A stretch of DNA of 64,000 nucleotides, taken from Streptomyces bottropensis ATCC 25435. Its GTDB lineage: Bacteria; Actinomycetota; Actinomycetes; Streptomycetales; Streptomycetaceae. This document shows, in pieces, positions 9,580-18,305 of this stretch (position 1 is its first letter; every line of letters starts with the position of its first letter). The notes beneath the pieces were generated by a model. It saw nothing but the letters and a program-made list of their open reading frames with translations. It searched no databases and was not told where the DNA came from. The stretch spans positions 2,362,265 through 2,426,264 of the forward strand of contig NZ_KB911581.1 of the NCBI RefSeq assembly GCF_000383595.1, in the 5' to 3' direction. A program made the position numbers and the translations under genes.

Positions 9580-9978
9580 GTGAACAGGGTGAACAGCCAC
9601 GATGTCACCGACGAGCAGTGGGAGGGGCTCGCCCAGGTCGTGCCGTTGCGAGGCCGGGACGCCTGGCCGTCCGCGGTCGGCCACCGGACCATACCGGAGG
9701 CCGAGACCGAGGCCCGCCGGCGCTTCGTGGTGCTCCGCGTCAACGTCTTCGCGGACGCCCGTGACGTGGCGGAAACGCTGATGGCGGGCATTCCGGTGCT
9801 GCTGGATCTGTCGGGCGCGGAGGCCGACACAGCCAAGCGCGTACTGGATTTCAGCACAGGGGTCGTTTTCGGCCTCGCCAGCGGGATGCACCGCGTGGAC
9901 CGGAACGTGTTCCTTCTCACCCCACGCGGAACCGAGGTGCGGGGGCTGATGGAGGGGGCGGGGATTCCCGGGGCCTGA
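9580..9978 (+). CDS. sflB: SepF-like cell-division protein (SflB-type paralogue)
   Basis: The 132-residue product carries the compact SepF/DUF552 fold: VNVFADARDVAETLMAGIPVLLDL, then a helix around KRVLDFSTGVVFGLASGMHRV, and a final strand NVFLLTPRG. SepF binds FtsZ and the membrane. This version lacks the long N-terminal linker of the main sepF gene, as do the Streptomyces paralogues SflA and SflB that affect sporulation-septum control. I chose GTG 9580 because of a GGGGGAAGG ribosome site; GTG 9589 is also possible. The symbol rests on remembered gene order and short length, so treat the B assignment as likely rather than certain. Confidence 0.78.
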   Translation: MNRVNSHDVTDEQWEGLAQVVPLRGRDAWPSAVGHRTIPEAETEARRRFVVLRVNVFADARDVAETLMAGIPVLLDLSGAEADTAKRVLDFSTGVVFGLASGMHRVDRNVFLLTPRGTEVRGLMEGAGIPGA

Positions 9979-10144
9979 GAAACGCGGCGGGGGTGCTCGG
10001 GGCCGGCGCTGCCGCTCCCGATCCGATCGGGGCGCTTTTCGAGGAGTGCGGGGCGCCCCCTCCGGACGAGGGCGCTCCCTCGATCGTAGGAAGATCCACT
10101 CGGCGGAACGGTTTGCCTGGCGAACGGGCCCCTACTGTCCGCAT

Positions 10145-11320
10145 ATGACCGTGTCATCCCTGTCGCCGATGCTCCCCGGCGCGGACGCCGGGGCGCGTCC
10201 GGAGCGGCCGAGCGTCATCGAGTTGCGGCTCTCCGCCTTCGCCGGGCACCGGGGCGCCTTCCTGCCGCTGGGTCCGCTGACCCTCCTCGCGGGACGCAGC
10301 GGCAGTGGCAAGACCACCGCCCTGCGGGCCTACGAGGCGCTCGCGAGACTCGGCGGCGGCGCCCGCCTCGACGAGGCCTTCCCCGACCCGCTCGGCTGCG
10401 TCCCCGAACGGGCCCGGCCCGACGCCCAGCGGCGGCGCGGCTTCCGCATCGGCTGCACGACCGACGGCCCCGAAGGCCCCGTGCACCTCGACGTCGCCGT
10501 GCAGGCCGAGCCCGAACTCCGCGTCGTGGGCGAGCGGTTGACGTCCGGCGGCCGCACCCTGCTGCAGACGGCGCTCGTCGACCCGGGCCGCCCCGTCGTC
10601 CAGGCCTCCTGGCACACCGCCGGCACCTCCCCGGTCACCCGCGGCCCGCTCCCCGACGACCGCCTCGGCACCGCGCTGCTCCCGCTGCGCGTGGCCGGCA
10701 AGACGGACGGCCAGCGCCAGGTCCTCGCCGCCGCCGAGCAGACGGTCGTCGCCCTCCGGTCGGTCTACGCCTGCGATCCGCGCCCCGGCCGGATGCGCGC
10801 CGCCGTACCGCTCGGCTCGGGACGCCTGCTGCGCGGCTGCGACAACCTCGCCGACGTGCTGTGGCGCACGCGCACGGAGTGCGGCCGGCGGCACGCGCTG
10901 CTCGTCGGGGCCGTGCGCGACGGCTGCGCGGGACCGGTGCTGGACCTGCTGGCCGAGCCGCTGCGCGACGGCGCGGTACGGGCCGTGCTGGACCGGGGTG
11001 ACGGGGTGCGGACGGCCCTGGGCCTGCTCGGTGACGGGGAACTGCGGTATCTGGCGCTGGCCCTGGTGCTGTTCACCGGGCCCGGCGTCCTGGAGGTCGA
11101 CCCGGTCGCGGAGGTGCCCGCGGCACTGCAGACGCTCACGGTCCTCGCCGACGGCTTCGACCGGTCCCTCGATCCGAGGCAGGCCCTGGAACTGGTGCGA
11201 CTGGCGGCCCGGATGTGCGAACGCGGGCACATCCGGCTGGCCGGCACGGTGAGCGATGCCTCCTGGGCCGCGGGGCTGCCAGGGGTGACGGTGGTAGACC
11301 TGAACCGTGAAAGATCCTGA
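10145..11320 (+). CDS. AAA/ABC-type ATP-binding protein (SMC-like P-loop)
   Basis: The 391-residue product begins with a Walker A motif, LLAGRSGSGKTTALRAYEAL (about residues 43-62), typical of AAA_15/AAA_23 ATPases related to RecF and SMC heads. A Leu-rich region near GDGELRYLALALVLFTGPGVLEV resembles the signature/Walker B end, though a canonical DE pair is not clear (LEVDP). The middle is variable. The start ATG at 10145 was chosen over upstream in-frame codons that read through a non-coding-looking stretch. Its 3' end overlaps the MazG-like gene by 14 nt, so both are probably co-expressed. The cellular role is unknown. Confidence 0.75.
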   Translation: MTVSSLSPMLPGADAGARPERPSVIELRLSAFAGHRGAFLPLGPLTLLAGRSGSGKTTALRAYEALARLGGGARLDEAFPDPLGCVPERARPDAQRRRGFRIGCTTDGPEGPVHLDVAVQAEPELRVVGERLTSGGRTLLQTALVDPGRPVVQASWHTAGTSPVTRGPLPDDRLGTALLPLRVAGKTDGQRQVLAAAEQTVVALRSVYACDPRPGRMRAAVPLGSGRLLRGCDNLADVLWRTRTECGRRHALLVGAVRDGCAGPVLDLLAEPLRDGAVRAVLDRGDGVRTALGLLGDGELRYLALALVLFTGPGVLEVDPVAEVPAALQTLTVLADGFDRSLDPRQALELVRLAARMCERGHIRLAGTVSDASWAAGLPGVTVVDLNRERS

Positions 11321-11669
11321 ACCCGCGCGGGAGTCCGCGACCGAACTCGACCTGGCGACCCTGCAGCGGCGCCTCGCGGAGTTCGCCGCCGCCCGCGACT
11401 GGCAGCGGTACCACACCCCGAAGAACCTGGTCTCCGCGCTGAGCGTGGAGGCGTCCGAACTCGTCGAGATCTTCCAGTGGCTGACGCCGGAGGAGTCCGG
11501 CCGCGTGATGGCGGACCCCGGGTCCGCCCACCGTGTCACGGACGAAGTCGCCGACGTGCTGGCCTACTTGCTCCAGTTGTGCGAGGTCCTGGGGATCGAT
11601 CCGCTGTCGGCCCTGGCTGCGAAGATCGACCGCAACGAGCGGAGATTCCCGGCGCCGGAGCGCCCCTGA
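11307..11669 (+). CDS. MazG-like nucleotide pyrophosphohydrolase
   Basis: The 120-residue product has the MazG/iMazG helical fold: ALSVEASELVEIFQWL with the first acidic metal site (ExxE), then DEVADVLAYLLQLCEVLGID with the second (DxxxD). Single-domain MazG-like enzymes hydrolyse NTPs, often non-canonical dNTPs, to NMP and pyrophosphate. The GTG start overlaps the ATPase gene by 14 nt, which implies coupled translation. The real substrate is unknown; house-cleaning of damaged nucleotides is the usual assumption. Confidence 0.87.
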   Translation: MKDPEPARESATELDLATLQRRLAEFAAARDWQRYHTPKNLVSALSVEASELVEIFQWLTPEESGRVMADPGSAHRVTDEVADVLAYLLQLCEVLGIDPLSALAAKIDRNERRFPAPERP

Positions 11670-11746
11670 CGGTGCTCGGCGGGCGCCCGGTGGGGGGTCG
11701 GCGGCACCGGGTTCTCGCACCACCGTCACTCTCCGGAGTCAAAAAG

Positions 11747-11773
11747 TTCTCCACAGCCGACTTGTTATCCACA
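11747..11773 (+). promoter_or_regulatory. Two DnaA-box-like sequences in direct repeat
   Basis: TTCTCCACA (11747-11755) and TTATCCACA (11765-11773) lie 18 bp apart in an AT-richer patch. The second is a perfect classical DnaA box; the first differs at one base. They sit before the small gene at 11885. They could regulate that gene through DnaA or act as a minor DnaA binding site; no replication-origin context is visible. Confidence 0.5.
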
Positions 11774-11884
11774 GATTTCAGACTTCCTCTGGCTTTCCGT
11801 ATCGGCGACCCTCACTGTGGGTAATGAACAGGCAGGAGTTCAGGCGGACGTGTGAGAGCACGTCGGGACAGTCGGGGGCAGCGC

Positions 11885-12361
11885 ATGGATGCGGTGCGGC
11901 TCATTGTGGCGAGCAGGCGAGCACTGGCGGGCAGCGCCGAGGGACCTCAGCTCATGGCGGAGGCGTGGCAGTCCTATGCCCTCGCCCAGGCCATCGGCAG
12001 CCGCCTCGCGGTCTCGGGGCCTCCCGAACTGCGCGGCGAGGCCCTCGGGTTGACCGAACTGGCCGGCAGCGGCTGCGGCATACTCGGCGCGCCCCCGCTC
12101 GGCGTGGGCGACTTACGCGCCGCCCAACTCACCGAGTTGGGCGACGCCCACGAGTCGCTCGTGCGGCTCGGCGTCCTGCTCGGCGAGGTCGGTATCGCCC
12201 TCGTCGGCCTGGCCAGCGGCGCCGGCGACGAGGCGACGTACTGGCAGTGCATGGAGGCGATCGACGCGGCGGACGAGGCCCGCGACCGCGTCCTGGAGAT
12301 GCTGCGTCGCCTGGCGGTCAGGGACCAGGTCCTCTCGGAACGGGACGCGGCCACCGGATGA
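11885..12361 (+). CDS. Conserved Streptomyces protein of unknown function (DUF6099-like)
   Basis: The 158-residue product is mostly alpha-helical and Ala/Leu-rich, with MDAVRLIVASRRALAG at the start and a conserved-looking stretch LAQAIGSRLAVSGPPELRGEA. It has no signal peptide, membrane segment or recognisable catalytic motif. I believe it belongs to the DUF6099 family, recalled from sequence pattern only. ATG 11885 follows a GGGGGC ribosome site; a GTG at 11852 is in frame but less likely. Two DnaA-box-like sequences lie about 110 bp upstream. Confidence 0.7.
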   Translation: MDAVRLIVASRRALAGSAEGPQLMAEAWQSYALAQAIGSRLAVSGPPELRGEALGLTELAGSGCGILGAPPLGVGDLRAAQLTELGDAHESLVRLGVLLGEVGIALVGLASGAGDEATYWQCMEAIDAADEARDRVLEMLRRLAVRDQVLSERDAATG

Positions 12362-12393
12362 CCCTCTCATCAAGGGCCGGGCCCCGTTCTTCC

Positions 12394-12416
12394 AGGGCGC
12401 GGGGGACTGCGCGACC
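12394..12416. repeat. Half copy of the streptomycete GC palindromic repeat
   Basis: The sequence CAGGGCGCGGGGGACTGCGCGA resembles one arm of the inverted repeat at 20221-20286. It lies between the 3' ends of two convergent genes, where such elements commonly occur and may aid termination. Confidence 0.6.
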
Positions 12417-12428
12417 CTCAGGGAGGGA

Positions 12429-12596
12429 TCAGAGGGCGCCGCTCTCCTCCGCGGCGGCGGCCCGCGGCACCGAGAGGTCCGCGTCGAGCTGGGACAGGTC
12501 CGCGTTCAGGGCAGCCATCAGCTCCTCCATCTGCTGGAGCAGACCCTTCGGCTGCGCAGGCACGGCAGTCTGCTCCGGCACGGCTTCCTGGGACAT
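12429..12596 (-). CDS. Small acidic protein of unknown function
   Basis: The 55-residue product starts MSQEAVPEQTAVPAQPKGLL and has a predicted amphipathic helix (LQQMEELMAALNADLSQLD) followed by an Ala/Glu-rich end. No signal peptide or membrane segment is present. The codon pattern (third-position GC) and ATG start support a real gene, and it ends convergently with the upstream gene. I do not recognise a family function. An artefact cannot be fully excluded at this size. Confidence 0.6.
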   Translation of the reverse strand: MSQEAVPEQTAVPAQPKGLLQQMEELMAALNADLSQLDADLSVPRAAAAEESGAL

Positions 12597-12833
12597 GTGA
12601 CGGCTCCTCGGCCCTCGCCCCCCGAGGGGGCACGTGTGCGGGCGTCCCGGCAGCGGCCGCCGGCGACGGGTGCCGGGCGGTCCGGCTCCTCCCGAGCAAC
12701 GATCACCGTTCGCGCCGGTCACTGGGCCGAGCCCGCCCCGTGCGCCGGAGCGACGGATTTCACCCGACCGTGGCGCGACGGCACCGGCGGGACCGGTGCC
12801 GTCGACCGGTGTCCGAGCATGCAGGATGGAGGC

Positions 12834-13757
12834 ATGGATCTTCGCATCTTCACCGAGCCCCAGCAGGGGGCGACCTACGACACCCTCCTCACCGTCGCCA
12901 AGGCCACCGAGGACCTCGGCTTCGACGCCTTCTTCCGCTCCGACCACTACCTCAGCATGGGGTCCTCGGACGGCCTGCCCGGCCCCACCGACGCCTGGGT
13001 CACCCTGGCCGGACTCGCCCGCGAGACCAGGCGCATCCGCCTCGGCACGCTGATGACCGCCGGCACCTTCCGGCTGCCCGGCGTGCTCGCCATCCAGGTC
13101 GCCCAGATCGACCAGATGTCCGGCGGCCGCGTCGAACTCGGCCTGGGCGCGGGCTGGTTCGAGGAGGAGCACAAGGCCTACGGCATTCCCTTCCCCAAGG
13201 AGAAGTTCGCCCGCCTGGAGGAGCAGCTGGCCATCGTCACCGGTCTGTGGGCCACCGAGGTCGGCAAGACGTTCTCCTACGAGGGCACCCATTACCAGCT
13301 GACCGATTCGCCCGCGCTGCCCAAGCCCGCGCAGGCCAAGGTGCCGGTTCTCATCGGCGGTCACGGCGCGAGCCGTACCCCGCGCCTCGCCGCGCGCTAC
13401 GCCGACGAGTTCAACATGCCGTTCGGCTCGATCGAGGACAGCGAGCGCCAGTTCGGCCGGGTCCGCGCGGCCGCCGAGGAGGCCGGCCGCAAGGGCGACG
13501 ACCTCGTGTACTCCAACGCCCTGGTCGTCTGCGTGGGCAAGGACGACGCGGAGGTCGCCCGCCGCGCCGCCGCGATCGGCCGCGAGGTCGACGAGCTGAA
13601 GGCCAACGGCCTCGCCGGCTCCCCGGCCGAGGTCGTCGACAAGATCTCCCGCTACCAGGCCATCGGCTCCCAGCGCCTCTACCTCCAGATCCTCGACCTC
13701 GACGACCTGGACCACCTGGAACTGATCGCCGGCCAGGTGCAGTCCCAGCTGTCGTAG
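12834..13757 (+). CDS. F420-dependent LLM-class oxidoreductase
   Basis: The 307-residue product is a luciferase-like monooxygenase (TIM barrel) of the type that uses coenzyme F420 in actinomycetes. Typical features are DLGFDAFFRSDHYL near residue 30, ETRRIRLGTLMTAGTFR in the middle of the barrel, and GGRVELGLGAGWFEEEH around residue 100. It is cytosolic. ATG 12834 matches homologue starts (MDLRIFTEP) but has a GGAGG only 1 nt away. The in-frame ATG at 12819 is therefore an alternative. The substrate is not predictable from sequence. Confidence 0.87.
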   Translation: MDLRIFTEPQQGATYDTLLTVAKATEDLGFDAFFRSDHYLSMGSSDGLPGPTDAWVTLAGLARETRRIRLGTLMTAGTFRLPGVLAIQVAQIDQMSGGRVELGLGAGWFEEEHKAYGIPFPKEKFARLEEQLAIVTGLWATEVGKTFSYEGTHYQLTDSPALPKPAQAKVPVLIGGHGASRTPRLAARYADEFNMPFGSIEDSERQFGRVRAAAEEAGRKGDDLVYSNALVVCVGKDDAEVARRAAAIGREVDELKANGLAGSPAEVVDKISRYQAIGSQRLYLQILDLDDLDHLELIAGQVQSQLS

Positions 13758-14008
13758 GGGAAGCGAAAGGACGCGTCCCCGTGCCCTCCTGAGGCGCGGG
13801 AGCGCGTGGCCACGCGGCCGGACGCACGCGTGGCGCACGGCCGCCACGCATGCGGTGGCGTGCGGAAAATGCCCGCGTGCGGCCCGAGCCCTGCCTGTAC
13901 GTTGGGGGCGCGCGCCGAAACGGGACGATGCGCAGGTATCCGCAGTTCAGACACCTTCTCCTCGACGCGGGCACCCGCCCCGGACACTCACCACGAGGCC
14001 ACTCCACC

Positions 14009-15490
14009 GTGTTTCTGACGATCAGTACCACCGGCACCCCAGAGCGCCCAGCGACCGATCTCGGCTTCCTGCTGCACAAGCATCCCGATCGGACGCAGGC
14101 GTTCTCCACCTCGTACGGCAAGGCCCACGTCCTCTACCCCGAGGCGGGCGTCGAGAGGTGCACGGCCGCGCTGCTGCTGGAGGTGGACGCGGTGGCGCTG
14201 GTCCGGCGCGGCAAGGGCAAGGGCCGCGGCGGGGCACCGGACGCGGCCCTCGCGCAGTACGTCAACGACCGCCCGTACGCGGCCTCCTCTCTCCTCGCCG
14301 TCGCGCTCAACGACGTCTTCTCCAGCGCCGTGCGCGGCCAGTGCAAGGCCCGGCCCGAACTGCCGGAGCAGAACCGCCCGTTGCGCGTCGAGATACCGGC
14401 GCTGCCCGCGCGCGGCGGCCCGGACCTCGTCGTCGCGCTGTTCGAGCCGCTCGGCTGGACGGTCACCGTGGAACCGGTGGCGCTGGACACCCAGTTCCCG
14501 GAGTGGGGCGCCTCCCGTTACGTACGGCTCGTCCTTGAGTCGGAGTCGCTGACCCTGGCCGAGGCGCTGCGCCACCTGTACGTCCTGCTGCCGGTCCTCG
14601 ACGACACCAAGCACTACTGGGTGTCCTCGGACGAGGTCGACAAGCTGCTGCGCGCGGGGGAGGGCTGGCTCCCGGCCCACCCGGAGCACCAGCTGATCAC
14701 CAGCCGCTACCTCTCCCGTCGCTGGTCGCTGACCCGGCAGGCCATGGAGCGCCTGGAGCTCGTCCGCCTCGCGGAGGCCGACGACAGTGAGGTCGAGGCG
14801 ATCGACAACGCCGTCGAGGAGGCCGCGGACGGCGAGGCCGGGGTCGAGGAGAAGCCGACACCGCTCGCCGTGCAGCGCCGGGACGCGATCCTCGCCGCGC
14901 TCGCGGAGTCCGGCGCGGCGCGGGTCCTCGACCTGGGCTGCGGCCAGGGCCAGTTGGTGCAGGCGCTGCTCAAGGACGTCCGCTACACCGAGATCGTCGG
15001 TACGGACGTGTCGATGCGCGCGCTGACCATCGCCTCCCGCCGCCTCAAGCTCGACCGCATGGGCGAGCGCCAGACGGCCCGCGTCCAGCTCTTCCAGAGT
15101 TCCCTCGCCTACACCGACAAGCGGCTCAAGGGGTACGACGCCGCTGTGCTCTCGGAGGTCGTCGAGCACCTCGACCTGCCCCGGCTGCCCGCCCTGGAGT
15201 ACGCGGTGTTCGGCTCGGCCCGCCCGCGGACCGTCCTTGTGACCACGCCGAACGTCGAGTACAACGTCCGCTGGGAGAGCCTGCCGGCCGGCCATGTCCG
15301 GCACGGCGACCACCGTTTCGAGTGGACGCGCGAGGAGTTTCGGACCTGGGCGGCGAGGGTGGCCGAACGGCACGGCTACGAGGCCGCGTTCGTGCCCGTC
15401 GGACCGGACGACCCGGAGGTGGGGCCGCCCACCCAGATGGCCGTGTTCAAGCTGCGCAACACCAACGAGAAGGAGGCGAAGGCGGCATGA
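14009..15490 (+). CDS. hen1: 3' terminal RNA ribose 2'-O-methyltransferase Hen1
   Basis: Bacterial Hen1 methylates the 2'-OH at the 3' end of cleaved RNA before ligation, so that the repaired site cannot be cut again by the same ribotoxin. The 493-residue product has an N-terminal Hen1-specific domain that activates Pnkp (about residues 1-240) and a C-terminal SAM methyltransferase with VLDLGCGQGQ (306-315) and the metal-binding EVVEHLD motif (Glu383, Glu386, His387). GTG 14009 starts the conserved VFLTISTTG sequence. The stop overlaps the Pnkp start in an ATGA, giving a coupled two-gene repair operon. Confidence 0.93.
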   Translation: MFLTISTTGTPERPATDLGFLLHKHPDRTQAFSTSYGKAHVLYPEAGVERCTAALLLEVDAVALVRRGKGKGRGGAPDAALAQYVNDRPYAASSLLAVALNDVFSSAVRGQCKARPELPEQNRPLRVEIPALPARGGPDLVVALFEPLGWTVTVEPVALDTQFPEWGASRYVRLVLESESLTLAEALRHLYVLLPVLDDTKHYWVSSDEVDKLLRAGEGWLPAHPEHQLITSRYLSRRWSLTRQAMERLELVRLAEADDSEVEAIDNAVEEAADGEAGVEEKPTPLAVQRRDAILAALAESGAARVLDLGCGQGQLVQALLKDVRYTEIVGTDVSMRALTIASRRLKLDRMGERQTARVQLFQSSLAYTDKRLKGYDAAVLSEVVEHLDLPRLPALEYAVFGSARPRTVLVTTPNVEYNVRWESLPAGHVRHGDHRFEWTREEFRTWAARVAERHGYEAAFVPVGPDDPEVGPPTQMAVFKLRNTNEKEAKAA

Positions 15491-18033
15491 CCGAGACCCA
15501 GCTGAAGCAGGGGCGCACCCTGCCCGTTACCGACCTCTCCCTCGTGGTGCTGATCGGCGCGTCCGGCTCGGGCAAGTCGACGTTCGCCCGGCGGCACTTC
15601 AAGCCCACCGAGATCATCTCGTCCGACTTCTGCCGCGGCCTCGTCTGCGACGACGAGAACGACCAGGGCGCGACGAAGGACGCCTTCGACGTCCTGCACT
15701 ACATCGCGGGCAAGCGCCTCGCGGCCGGCCGCCGCACGGTCGTCGACGCCACCAGCGTGCAGCAGGAGTCCCGCAAGCAGCTGATCGAGCTGGCGCGCGC
15801 ACACGACGTCCTGCCGATCGCCATCGTGCTCGACGTGCCGGAGGAGGTGTGCGCCGAACGCAACGCGGCCCGCACCGACCGCGCCGACATGCCACGCCGC
15901 GTGATCCAGCGCCACACCCGCGAACTCCGCCGCTCCCTGAGGCACCTGGAGCGCGAGGGCTTCCGCAAGGTCCACGTCCTGCGCGGCGTCGAGGACGTCG
16001 AGAACGCCACGGTCGTCACCGAGAAGCGCTTCAACGACCTCACCCACCTCACCGGCCCGTTCGACATCGTCGGCGACATCCACGGCTGCGCGAGCGAGCT
16101 GGAGGCGCTGCTCGGCAAGCTGGGCTACGTCGACGGCGTGCACCCGGAGGGCCGTACGGCCGTCTTCGTCGGCGACCTCGTCGACCGGGGACCGGACAGC
16201 CCGGGTGTGCTGCGCCGGGTGATGTCCATGGTCGGCTCGGGCAACGCCCTGTGCGTCCCCGGCAACCACGAGAACAAGTACGGCCGTTACCTCAAGGGCC
16301 GCAACGTCCAGCACACCCACGGCCTCGCCGAGACCATCGAGCAGATGGAGGGCGAGAGCGAGGAGTTCACGAAGCAGGTCCGGGAGTTCATCGACGGGCT
16401 CGTCAGCCACTACGTCCTCGACGGCGGCCGGCTGGTCGTCTGCCACGCCGGTCTGCCGGAGAAGTACCACGGCCGGACCTCCGGCCGGGTGCGCAGCCAC
16501 GCGCTGTACGGCGACACCACCGGCGAGACCGACGAGTTCGGACTGCCGGTGCGCTACCCGTGGGCGGAGGACTACCGGGGCCGCGCCGCCGTGGTCTACG
16601 GCCACACCCCGGTGCCCACCGCCACCTGGCTGAACAACACCATCTGCCTCGACACGGGCGCCGTCTTCGGCGGCAGGCTCACCGCGCTGCGCTGGCCGGA
16701 GCGCGAACTCGTCGACGTACCCGCCGAGCGTGTCTGGTACGAGCCGGCGAGGCCGCTGGCCACGGAGGCGCCCGGCGGGCACGAGGGCCGGCCGCTGGAC
16801 CTGGCGGACGTGTACGGCCGGCGGGTCGTCGAGACCCGGCACGCGGGCCGGGTCTCGGTCCGTGAGGAGAACGCCGCCGCCGCGCTGGAGGTCATGAGCC
16901 GCTTCGCGGTCGACCCGCGCCTGCTGCCGTACCTGCCGCCGACGATGGCCCCGACGGCCACCTCGCGCGTCGACGGTTTCCTCGAACACCCGGCCGAGGC
17001 GTTCGCGCAGTACAAGGAGGACGGGGTCGCCCGGGTCGTGTGCGAGGAGAAGCACATGGGTTCGCGGGCCGTGGTCCTGGTCTGCCGGGACGCGGACGCG
17101 GCGCGCGAGCGCTTCGGTGTGGACGGTCCCACCGGATCCCTCTACACGCGCACCGGCCGCCCGTTCTTCGACGACGAGGCCCGCACCGAGCTGGTCCTCG
17201 GCCGGATACGCGAAGCCGTGGCCGCGGCCGGGCTGTGGGAGGACCTGGCCACCGACTGGGTGCTGCTGGACGCCGAACTGATGCCCTGGTCGCTGAAGGC
17301 GTCCGGGCTGCTGCGCACCCAGTACGCGGCCGTCGGGGCCGCCTCCGGCGCCGTCTTCCCGGGCGCGCTGGCCGCCCTGGAGGGTGCGGCGGCCCGTGGC
17401 GTGGACGTGGGGGAGCTGCTGGGCAAGCAGCGTGAGCGGGCCGCCGACGCGGCCGCGTTCACCGACGCCTACCGGCGGTACTGCTGGCCCACCGAGGGCT
17501 TGGACGGTGTCCGCCTCGCCCCCTTCCAGATTCTCGCCGTCCAGGGCCGCAGCCTCGCCGCCCTGCCGCACGACGAGCAGCTGGCCCTCATCGACCGGCT
17601 CGTCGAGTTCGACGTCAGCGGTCTGCTGCAGACCACCCGGCGCCTCTTCGTCGACACCGGCGACGAGGCCTCGGTGCGGGCCGGGATCGACTGGTGGCTG
17701 GAGATGACCGGCCGGGGCGGCGAGGGCATGGTCGTCAAGCCGGTCGGGGCCGTGGTCCGCAGCGGCCAGGCAAGGCTGGTCCAACCGGGCATCAAGTGCC
17801 GGGGCCGGGAGTACCTGCGGATCATCTACGGCCCGGAGTACACCCGCCCCGAGAACCTCGACCGGCTGCGCGGCCGGTTCCTCAACCACAAGCGGTCGCT
17901 CGCCCTGCGCGAGTACGCCCTCGGCCTGGAGGCCCTGGACCGACTCGCCGAGGGTGAGCCGTTGTGGCGGGTGCACGAGGCGGTGTTCGGGGTACTGGCC
18001 CTGGAGTCGGAGCCGGTCGACCCCCGTCTGTGA
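15487..18033 (+). CDS. pnkp: Polynucleotide kinase-phosphatase-ligase Pnkp
   Basis: Pnkp heals and seals broken RNA. The 848-residue product has three domains in order: a 5' kinase with P-loop GASGSGKS (24-31); a calcineurin-like 2',3'-phosphatase with GDIHGC (Asp197, His199), GDLVDRGPDSPG and GNHENK; and a C-terminal adenylyltransferase/ligase with the nucleotidyl lysine in EEKHMGSR (Lys522). Bacterial Pnkp needs Hen1 to be ligation-competent, and hen1 overlaps it by 4 nt. All key residues look intact, so the system should be functional. No ribotoxin or tRNase gene is seen nearby. Confidence 0.94.
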   Translation: MTETQLKQGRTLPVTDLSLVVLIGASGSGKSTFARRHFKPTEIISSDFCRGLVCDDENDQGATKDAFDVLHYIAGKRLAAGRRTVVDATSVQQESRKQLIELARAHDVLPIAIVLDVPEEVCAERNAARTDRADMPRRVIQRHTRELRRSLRHLEREGFRKVHVLRGVEDVENATVVTEKRFNDLTHLTGPFDIVGDIHGCASELEALLGKLGYVDGVHPEGRTAVFVGDLVDRGPDSPGVLRRVMSMVGSGNALCVPGNHENKYGRYLKGRNVQHTHGLAETIEQMEGESEEFTKQVREFIDGLVSHYVLDGGRLVVCHAGLPEKYHGRTSGRVRSHALYGDTTGETDEFGLPVRYPWAEDYRGRAAVVYGHTPVPTATWLNNTICLDTGAVFGGRLTALRWPERELVDVPAERVWYEPARPLATEAPGGHEGRPLDLADVYGRRVVETRHAGRVSVREENAAAALEVMSRFAVDPRLLPYLPPTMAPTATSRVDGFLEHPAEAFAQYKEDGVARVVCEEKHMGSRAVVLVCRDADAARERFGVDGPTGSLYTRTGRPFFDDEARTELVLGRIREAVAAAGLWEDLATDWVLLDAELMPWSLKASGLLRTQYAAVGAASGAVFPGALAALEGAAARGVDVGELLGKQRERAADAAAFTDAYRRYCWPTEGLDGVRLAPFQILAVQGRSLAALPHDEQLALIDRLVEFDVSGLLQTTRRLFVDTGDEASVRAGIDWWLEMTGRGGEGMVVKPVGAVVRSGQARLVQPGIKCRGREYLRIIYGPEYTRPENLDRLRGRFLNHKRSLALREYALGLEALDRLAEGEPLWRVHEAVFGVLALESEPVDPRL

Positions 18034-18305
18034 TAACCCGCGTCCGGGGCCCACGGGCCCCCGGCGCGATGGGGTACGGCCCCTGCCCGTGCCGGACGGA
18101 ACCCCCGTCCGGCACGGGCGGACCCGCGCCCGGGAGGCGACAATGCGGCTGATAATGTCGCAGCCAGGCGTGGCCGTGCACTGCGTTCGAATGGTTCCGG
18201 CGGTTCCGGCAGTGCTCGGGGGAAAGTGATCGCAGCCAGTCGCAGGCGATCGCTGTCACCCGAGTCGGTCCCATCGGTCCCATTCGAAGGTATGTGGGGT
18301 TTCCC

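Noticed and set aside
14009..18033. Hen1-Pnkp as part of a larger defence island
   Set aside because: Neighbours are an F420-type oxidoreductase and a prenyl synthase; no nucleases, helicases or toxin genes adjoin it.
15376..18054. Long minus-strand open frame opposite Pnkp
   Set aside because: Pnkp has three intact domains; the antisense frame shows no recognisable domain and results from GC bias.
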